From: Candidatus Zixiibacteriota bacterium
GTDB lineage: Bacteria > Zixibacteria > MSB-5A5 > GN15 > FEB-12
Reading direction: 5' to 3'
Assembly (NCBI GenBank): GCA_003641345.1
Contig: QNAD01000091.1
Location: forward strand, 1 to 7,763
DNA: 7,763 nt
Shown in pieces: positions 1 through 5,842 of this stretch (position 1 is its first letter; each line of letters begins with the position of its first letter). The translations under genes and the position numbers were made by a program. The notes under the pieces are model-generated. The model worked only from the letters and a program-made list of their open reading frames with translations. It was not told the DNA's origin and searched no databases.

Positions 1-675
1 ATAGTCTCCATACTCATCATAAACGATTATCCGTTTATTCCCACCATCACATACAAAGTAATTATTTTTATATCTGATAATTTCCTCAGGAGAGTAGAGT
101 TGCCCGCCTGAATATCCAAAATCGCCGACAGTCTGTTTGAATACACCAAAACTGTCATATATAACCAATTTATTTTTCTCTTTATCAGTCGCCCATATTT
201 CTCCATACTCGGATGTTGCAACCCCCGATGGAAACCCATATTCAAGCTCATCATCAAAATCGAAGAAATCAATTTTACCTATAAAATTAAGTTTTGAATC
301 AAAACGGCTTAATCGCCGATTCCCTTCCTCGCTCACAATCAAATTCAAATTATTATCAATTGAAATAAATTGAGGTAAATCCATAAGACCAGCTTGATGT
401 CCCTGCCCACCTATCTCAGCAATCTGGCGATATAGCGAATCCAATTTTAAAAGACGATTATTGCCAGCATCGACAATATATATATTTCCATTATTATCAA
501 TAGCCATACTATAGGGTCGATTAATTTTTTGATTGAAATAAATACCTGATATTTCATGCTCAACAATAAGCATTAATGGCTTTTTGACATTCGCAATTTC
601 TTCAATAGGTTTATAACTGCGAGTGCAAGAAGAAAAATTTAATAAAATCAAAAAAGTAAAAACTATGTTTTTCAT
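1..675 (-). CDS. Putative lipoprotein with NHL-type beta-propeller (3' end outside window)
   Basis: Reading from ATG at 675 the frame is open for 225 codons to the left edge, with no stop in the window. The N-terminus MKNIVFTFLILLNFSSC is a lipoprotein-type signal with C17 as candidate lipidated cysteine. The lipobox is relaxed (FSSC, Phe at -3), so lipidation is likely but not certain. Four NHL-like blades follow: PYSMAIDNNGNIYIVDAGNN (54-73), QFISIDNNLNLIVSEEGNRR (~102-121), SGVATSEYGEIWATDKEKN (150-168) and PEEIIRYKNNYFVCDGGNKR (197-216). NHL propellers usually have six blades, so roughly two more plus the stop should lie beyond position 1. Known NHL domains bind proteins, RNA or ligands or act enzymatically; nothing here picks one. 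The ATG lies 3 bases after the upstream stop (TAGTTAATG), so it is probably translationally coupled, with only a weak GGAT as a possible binding site. Confidence 0.85.
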   Translation of the reverse strand, partial: MKNIVFTFLILLNFSSCTRSYKPIEEIANVKKPLMLIVEHEISGIYFNQKINRPYSMAIDNNGNIYIVDAGNNRLLKLDSLYRQIAEIGGQGHQAGLMDLPQFISIDNNLNLIVSEEGNRRLSRFDSKLNFIGKIDFFDFDDELEYGFPSGVATSEYGEIWATDKEKNKLVIYDSFGVFKQTVGDFGYSGGQLYSPEEIIRYKNNYFVCDGGNKRIIVYDEYGDY

Positions 676-678
676 TAA

Positions 679-1461
679 CTAAAATCCGGGATACCAGGTT
701 AATCTAACCTGATTATCGATACTGAGCGGATTAATATCAAACTTAATTTTTTTATTTTTTGTTTTAGAAAATGAGTCAATTTCCCGTTGCAATCTTTTTG
801 AATCACGAATAGCATCAATAACTGATACAATCCTATTTACAATCGCAACTCCTAAAACGAAATTAGACCTCCGATACGCTTCACGACTGCGATTTTTTAT
901 ATTTCTATATACCGCCTGATTGTCTTCAGACTGCCAATACCAATGGTTGTCTGGAGTATCAGCTAAATATGGACGCTCTCTATCGCCAACTCGACCGGCA
1001 TCATTAAATTGGTAAATATCATCGTAAAATCCAACCATATCGATAAACTCATCGCTCTTATTTTCCAAACTGGCATTAGCGTGCATATTAGCATAATCAA
1101 TTAGATCATCCTTCTTCCAACTGCCATAAGTGCGATATGAAAAATATGCTATCCAACAAGCCGCTTCAACACCAAAATAATACTTCGCTTTAGTTCTACT
1201 TCCCAAATAATGCTCCCCCATACCGGGCAGAATCAAAGAATATATTGCGGCTTTAAATGTTGATTTGCCTGAACTTTTCATATTTTCATTATTATGCTCT
1301 GAACTGAAATCATCAAATTGACCAGCCATTGCAAACAATGGTTGATTTAAAGACTGCCTAAATTCTTTTTGTATCGGTCCTTCGTTAATTTCAACAGCAT
1401 TTAGATTTAATCCAAAAAGAGAAATTACAATAACAATATATATTTTATTTTTTAGCATCAT
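679..1461 (-). CDS. DUF5683-like envelope protein, second and diverged member of the tandem pair
   Basis: A complete gene of 260 residues if ATG at 1461 is used. ATG at 1458 and TTG at 1464 are equally in frame, and no clear Shine-Dalgarno is visible, so start choice is uncertain by one residue either way. The signal peptide is short (KNKIYIVIVISLFGLNLNA, cleavage likely before VEIN). The core FKAAIYSLILPGMGEHYLG, followed by FGVEAACWIAYFSY, aligns with the PGLGQYYYG core of the preceding gene, with Q changed to E. MVGFYDDIYQFND (~142-154) matches that gene's MTGKYDQFAWGWD, and VAIVNRIVSVIDAI (~205-218) matches VAMVNHLISAFEAF, so the two are paralogues in the same domain order. The C-terminus is beta-like and ends TWYPGF. 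Its ATG lies 4 bases after the neighbour's stop, suggesting translational coupling. Function unknown. Confidence 0.8.
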   Translation of the reverse strand: MMLKNKIYIVIVISLFGLNLNAVEINEGPIQKEFRQSLNQPLFAMAGQFDDFSSEHNNENMKSSGKSTFKAAIYSLILPGMGEHYLGSRTKAKYYFGVEAACWIAYFSYRTYGSWKKDDLIDYANMHANASLENKSDEFIDMVGFYDDIYQFNDAGRVGDRERPYLADTPDNHWYWQSEDNQAVYRNIKNRSREAYRRSNFVLGVAIVNRIVSVIDAIRDSKRLQREIDSFSKTKNKKIKFDINPLSIDNQVRLTWYPGF

Positions 1462-1465
1462 CAAA

Positions 1466-2401
1466 TTAAAGTTTAAAGGTTATATTTAAATAAGGCGTAT
1501 CGTACTTCGTATAAGAAGATTTAAGAGATGCTTTTATTTTCCAGTGTGCAAATTCATTCTTAGCCTTTTTCAAATTTTCGTTATGGCTTCTTGTTGTAAA
1601 AAATGCTTCAAAAGCGGATATCAAATGGTTAACCATTGCCACATAACTCATATTTTTTGCCTGAGCAAGTTTATCGTTGGCTTTTTTCCTCATAGTTTCA
1701 TAAGCAAGACGATTACTTGAAGAAGGAATACTCTCAGGATTATTAGGATCGATTCTTGTGAAATTATGTGGGTTCGCCAGTAAATCATCAAGAGTAAAAT
1801 CACTCATAGTCGCATTATCCCAGCCCCAGGCAAATTGATCATATTTACCTGTCATTTCATAATATTGCTGAGTATTTGTTGTTGGCAAATGATGGGTAAT
1901 GTCTCCCGGATTGATAAGAGTATCCGATGTCACTCCCCAGAAAGCATTCAGGTAAGCGGTGTAATCATCCCGCGACCAATGCTGATCATTAAAAGCAATA
2001 AATTCATCAGTTAAATCATTTCCGTCACCATCAAATTTAAAATACATAACCCAACTAACAGCTTCAGCACCGGCAAAAATGATAGGTTTTATTTTACTGC
2101 CATAGTAATATTGACCAAGCCCAGGAACTGCCAAAGAAAGCAAAAATGCTTTCATGGGAGATTTATGTTTATGTTGTAATGATTTATTCCCAAAGTTTTC
2201 AATCTCTCCAGTTTGTTGTTCATTATATAAAAATCCATTTTGAGCATCATCTCCAAATGAGGATGAACTATATTTGACTTCATTTAATTTCTTATCAAAA
2301 AACGACTGTTTAAGTTCAATAGCATTAGTTGATATGACCAAGCATACTAACAGCAATATTTGTAAAATAATAATTTTCAAAAGATGACGTGAACTAATCA
2401 T
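1466..2401 (-). CDS. DUF5683-like envelope protein, first of a tandem pair
   Basis: A complete gene of 311 residues with an ATG start and good ribosome binding site. Residues 1-27 are a signal peptide (hydrophobic ILQILLLVCLVIS, likely cleavage after TNA). The core at 81-121 reads SPMKAFLLSLAVPGLGQYYYG and continues into a second hydrophobic stretch (IIFAGAEAVSWVMYF). This PGLGQxY motif between two hydrophobic segments is the mark of DUF5683-type proteins, which have no established function. Further on are YYEMTGKYDQFAWGWDN (179-195) and a hydrophobic helix VAMVNHLISAFEAFF (254-268), motifs I associate with a signal-peptide-bearing branch of this family in FCB bacteria. The last ~24 residues alternate in beta fashion and end NITFKL. 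An envelope location is likely, but inner versus outer membrane cannot be told. It lies 15 bases after the protease and overlaps nothing. Confidence 0.8.
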   Translation of the reverse strand: MISSRHLLKIIILQILLLVCLVISTNAIELKQSFFDKKLNEVKYSSSSFGDDAQNGFLYNEQQTGEIENFGNKSLQHKHKSPMKAFLLSLAVPGLGQYYYGSKIKPIIFAGAEAVSWVMYFKFDGDGNDLTDEFIAFNDQHWSRDDYTAYLNAFWGVTSDTLINPGDITHHLPTTNTQQYYEMTGKYDQFAWGWDNATMSDFTLDDLLANPHNFTRIDPNNPESIPSSSNRLAYETMRKKANDKLAQAKNMSYVAMVNHLISAFEAFFTTRSHNENLKKAKNEFAHWKIKASLKSSYTKYDTPYLNITFKL

Positions 2402-2410
2402 AAAATAAAT

Positions 2411-2415
2411 CTCCT
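2411..2415 (-). promoter_or_regulatory. Ribosome binding site of the first DUF5683-like gene
   Basis: AGGAG on the minus strand lies 9 bases before the ATG at 2401, inside the 15-base gap after the protease stop codon. It is the strongest Shine-Dalgarno match among the internal junctions, so this gene can be translated independently of the protease. Confidence 0.7.
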
Positions 2416-2416
2416 G

Positions 2417-5400
2417 TTATCTGATAACCGCAATATCGGTAAATGCATTTTCACTTTGATTATTAAAAACCGCTTCAATAACACAACGATACACCCCCGG
2501 TGAAACGTTATTGCAAGTCCATTGAAGTTCATTAAGTCCTTCGTTTGAAGAACCTTCCAAAGAAACAATCTCTTCACCACTTAAATCATATATTGTTAAA
2601 TTTACATTATCTGCTATTTCACCCAGAGTATAACGGATATTAGCTACTCCTGTAGTTACCGGATTAGGATAACAATAGTAATCATTTTCAGGAATAAGAC
2701 TGGATGCATGGGTGGGATCTGTCAATTTACTCATATCAAAAGCGTTGCTTCCCGAAGGATCTGCTCCGACCATTGGCCAAAACGCATTCTGCTCATCAAA
2801 TTCACCAGCCCAGAAATCCCATAAATAAAACCAACCATCATCACCTACAAAACCTAATGCCGGACCTTCAGTTGTATTTATTACCAATGGTGAGCCGTTG
2901 CTTCTTTCTCCGGCAGATAATGGAAATCCATAAGAGATATCCGGTGAAAATGAATAAACATTCCCGATAGATGTAGGTACTATAACTTCCACATCGTTGC
3001 TATTCTCAAGTTTTGCAATTACCGGAGGTGCAAACGTATATTCATCTGAGAACCTATCATTAATTTCTATCGGGTAGTCTGGTAGAAGTTGTAAAAATTT
3101 ATCATAAGCATACAACAAACCTTTGCCACCAATAATTATATCCGGATATCCGTTTCGATCAATATCACCAATTACCGGCGAAGTTGTATATTCTTCTGCA
3201 AATGATTCTGAAACTGTAATAGAAAAAATCTGCTCCGGATCTGCTGTAATTATTTCTGATTCATCAATAGAAATAACAGATATCTTTCCATCCGAACTTG
3301 CTAAGATTAAATTATTGGTATCATCCCTATCTAAATCAACAATGACAGGAGAAAAATCATAAATGTTATTAACAACAAAAGCTTCTGTAAATGTATCTTC
3401 ACTATAATCATAATAATAAATTTCCGTATTGTTGTCTTTTTTAGCGGTAACGATTAAATCATCATTGTTACGACAAATGCCATATATAGAATCAACTTCT
3501 AATTGATATGCCAAAGCATCATCGCTATTAAATCCATCTTTAATATATACCGCGCCTTTATCAGTCACTACATACAAAATATCACCAAACGACATAGCAA
3601 TAGGTAACCCTACTGTAGAAAACGCAAAGAAATTGTCAGCCTGAGTGTCATTATCATTATCCTGTAATGCATTAACTACAACCTTCCCAGTCTCCAAATC
3701 TAACAGTACTCCAACTGAAACCAGTTTCATCGAATCTGTTTCACCAAAATCACCTGTTACCGGTCCAGCAGTTATAAATCCGAGCGGATCAAAATATAAT
3801 GGTATTTCATGTTCATTCTCCCGAGCATGATTGTCTCCCGATGTAAAATGAACTCCGCCATCATAGCGTGAAATTGCATTATCATAATAAATTTGGCAAG
3901 GGTCACAATTGGTAAATTGCTGCATAAAATTCTGACCATTTGGAGTAAAAACTAATACCTTATAATTTGAGGCAGTAATAATTTCATCGACACCGTCACG
4001 ATTAATATCATCGGCGATAGAATTTAAAGTATTAAACTTTGCCAAAACCGGTTGTCCGGTTGATTGATCTTCTAAAACTCCGCTTAAAAAACGATATCCG
4101 CATCTAATTGGAAAATTATTTTTTAATCCAGTAGTCTCTAAATCAAATTTCATTACCGTATCTATCGGTTGTAAACTTTCACCAACCAAGATAGTATCCC
4201 GTCTGATATTTGTAATACTCACATGAGTATTGTTTCCGGTATTATCAAAACTTGGTGGGTTAGTATTAGGCGTAAACGAGTTATTTCTATCCTCTCTGAA
4301 TAAATCTTCCTCGCTTCCGAACCCTGCATTATAATAACCGCCAAAATCAACAATACCATCAGCTTCTACTATCCTAATAAATCTTTTAAGCGGGTCCAGT
4401 TGAAGTTGATTATCATAAAAATTATTTACTCCATTATTATTAAAATCACCAGCCGCTACTGATTCATCGACATGATAAATAATTAGACCTGAGCCGGGAA
4501 TCAGATGGTCATATTCACCAGTCAGTTCTTTATTAGCATTACAAGGTCCTATTATTACATTTGTTTGAGAATCAGCAAAAATATATGTAAGTTCACCATC
4601 GGTTTCTGCAACTCTATTTTCAATCAAATAATATTCATCTTCGGAGATAGGCACACGGGCAATTTGAATCCCATCCGAGATAACTTCTGCCGCCGCCAAT
4701 CGAATATCATCTCCCTGCCTAAAATCATAAACTTCTTCAAACCCAAGATAAGCTCTTGACCAAGCACATGGATATAAAGGATTAATGCCAAAAACCGACC
4801 CAACTGGAAATCCAAAATCAACTCCGGTTCCAAAACCGTTGTTGTCCATCAGAGCAAAATCTCCAAGCTGAGTTCGAAAACTTCCGGTACGATACATATC
4901 AACCAAACCTAATTGATGTCCAAACTCGTGAGCTAAAACCGCATTAAGTGCCGTAGCTCGGTTGTCCTGACTAACAGCTTCCGGAAGCATTAGGGCAGTT
5001 CTAATAGAATCAGCTCCATCATCAACCGGGATACCACTGACAAACACAGTCCCGTCATCGGCAACAATAGAATCACCAAATTTTATATATCCGCTAAACA
5101 GATCCCGACAGGTATTTGGGAAACCAATATTGTTCTGCTGGTCAGCTCCGGGATGAATCAAAAATATAGATTCATAATTGGAAAAAATAACTTCAGGAGA
5201 AGTACTGTCAACCAAACGGATACAATCAACAAAGTATCGTTCCAATCCAATTATAATTGAATCAAACCCTTCAATCTCATCAATACATGCTCCATAGTAA
5301 TTCATTTGATGCGGAAGCTGGTAAACAGAATCTTTCCCTGACGGGAAAATATCCCAGGTTAAATGCAAACCATCTTCTGTAACCTGTTCATAATAATTAT

Positions 5401-5824
5401 TTAGAGCCTGTAAATGAGCATCGAAATATAATGAGTCATGCGGAGGCGGATCTATATAATGTCCGTTGGAATCAAAGAAAGCTGCCGAATCAGTTGATAA
5501 ATCCATATGTCCCCGACCGGTAGTTGATTCGTCATCTTCGGTTTCATATTGAAAATTAAATCTGAGCACAAGAATATTAACGGTTCGTTCAAAATTCGCC
5601 GCAAGAGATTTATCCGGAAGCGACCATGGTGATTTACGGCTAAGCGGTAATGTTATTAACTCTGAGGCAGGAGGAGTTAAACAGGGATGAATAACTTTAT
5701 CTTTGCCTGGTTGTATCGTTCTTTTAGTTTTCTTTCCTTCTAAAAGTTTGCCTTCAGCCGCAGTAATAGAAACTACAGCTGAAAACAGAATCAATATTGT
5801 TAAAAAAATCCAATTTTTTTTCAA
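2417..5824 (-). CDS. Secreted M6-family zinc metalloprotease with FG-GAP-like repeats and T9SS type A C-terminal sorting domain
   Basis: A complete gene of 1135 residues starting at TTG. Residues 1-23 form a signal peptide, followed by a probable propeptide and an M6 fold beginning near residue 82 (TVNILVLRF). The catalytic motif is HEFGHQLGLVD at 299-309; by analogy with immune inhibitor A-type M6 proteases, H299, H303 and D309 bind zinc and E300 is the catalytic base. PEAVSQD (281-287) precedes it, a Met-turn candidate is M326 in FALMD, and the late M6 motif LIPGSGLIIYHVDE is at 441-454. A 12-residue EF-hand-like loop lies at 460-471. Residues about 600-1030 look like an FG-GAP/VCBS-type propeller, with Asp-rich loops at 606-613, 830-835 and 887-895. 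The C-terminus (about 1044-1135) has YPNP at 1052, LTIYDLSGEEI, SPGVY and a final IAVIR, as in T9SS type A sorting domains. Predicted role: peptide-bond hydrolysis at the cell surface or outside the cell; the substrate is unknown. The gene starts 18 bases after the PorV-like gene. Thirteen cysteines suggest disulfides. Confidence 0.92.
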   Translation of the reverse strand: MKKNWIFLTILILFSAVVSITAAEGKLLEGKKTKRTIQPGKDKVIHPCLTPPASELITLPLSRKSPWSLPDKSLAANFERTVNILVLRFNFQYETEDDESTTGRGHMDLSTDSAAFFDSNGHYIDPPPHDSLYFDAHLQALNNYYEQVTEDGLHLTWDIFPSGKDSVYQLPHQMNYYGACIDEIEGFDSIIIGLERYFVDCIRLVDSTSPEVIFSNYESIFLIHPGADQQNNIGFPNTCRDLFSGYIKFGDSIVADDGTVFVSGIPVDDGADSIRTALMLPEAVSQDNRATALNAVLAHEFGHQLGLVDMYRTGSFRTQLGDFALMDNNGFGTGVDFGFPVGSVFGINPLYPCAWSRAYLGFEEVYDFRQGDDIRLAAAEVISDGIQIARVPISEDEYYLIENRVAETDGELTYIFADSQTNVIIGPCNANKELTGEYDHLIPGSGLIIYHVDESVAAGDFNNNGVNNFYDNQLQLDPLKRFIRIVEADGIVDFGGYYNAGFGSEEDLFREDRNNSFTPNTNPPSFDNTGNNTHVSITNIRRDTILVGESLQPIDTVMKFDLETTGLKNNFPIRCGYRFLSGVLEDQSTGQPVLAKFNTLNSIADDINRDGVDEIITASNYKVLVFTPNGQNFMQQFTNCDPCQIYYDNAISRYDGGVHFTSGDNHARENEHEIPLYFDPLGFITAGPVTGDFGETDSMKLVSVGVLLDLETGKVVVNALQDNDNDTQADNFFAFSTVGLPIAMSFGDILYVVTDKGAVYIKDGFNSDDALAYQLEVDSIYGICRNNDDLIVTAKKDNNTEIYYYDYSEDTFTEAFVVNNIYDFSPVIVDLDRDDTNNLILASSDGKISVISIDESEIITADPEQIFSITVSESFAEEYTTSPVIGDIDRNGYPDIIIGGKGLLYAYDKFLQLLPDYPIEINDRFSDEYTFAPPVIAKLENSNDVEVIVPTSIGNVYSFSPDISYGFPLSAGERSNGSPLVINTTEGPALGFVGDDGWFYLWDFWAGEFDEQNAFWPMVGADPSGSNAFDMSKLTDPTHASSLIPENDYYCYPNPVTTGVANIRYTLGEIADNVNLTIYDLSGEEIVSLEGSSNEGLNELQWTCNNVSPGVYRCVIEAVFNNQSENAFTDIAVIR

Positions 5825-5832
5825 AGTTACAA

Positions 5833-5836
5833 CTCC
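5833..5836 (-). promoter_or_regulatory. Ribosome binding site deciding a TTG start for the M6 protease
   Basis: GGAG on the minus strand lies 8 bases before the TTG at 5824. The frame upstream of that TTG runs only six codons before an in-frame stop (TAA at 5842-5840), and none of them is ATG. The nearby ATG at 5838 is out of frame and meets a stop after three codons. The well-placed GGAG and the good signal peptide beginning at TTG (MKKNWIF) support TTG as the real start. Confidence 0.7.
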
Positions 5837-5842
5837 ATGTTA

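Noticed and set aside
27..272. 81-codon minus-strand open frame
   Set aside because: It lies in another frame inside the NHL lipoprotein gene, which has a signal sequence and repeats; this frame has neither.
137..373. 78-codon plus-strand open frame
   Set aside because: Antisense to the NHL lipoprotein gene, low-complexity Ser/Lys composition, no binding site or domain signature.
2398..2580. 60-codon minus-strand open frame overlapping the end of the protease
   Set aside because: It is a different frame over the T9SS sorting domain and overlaps the next gene's start; no domain or binding site.
2704..4759. Several plus-strand open frames of 60-90 codons (2704-2970, 3123-3362, 3645-3830, 4505-4759)
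   Set aside because: All are antisense to the M6 protease, whose motifs and repeats explain this strand fully; none has a plausible start site or recognisable domain.
4624..4833. 69-codon minus-strand open frame
   Set aside because: Shadow frame within the M6 protease catalytic region.
5825..5842. A promoter or terminator in the gap between the PorV-like gene and the protease
   Set aside because: The gap is only 18 bases, is filled by the ribosome binding site, and has no hairpin plus T-run.
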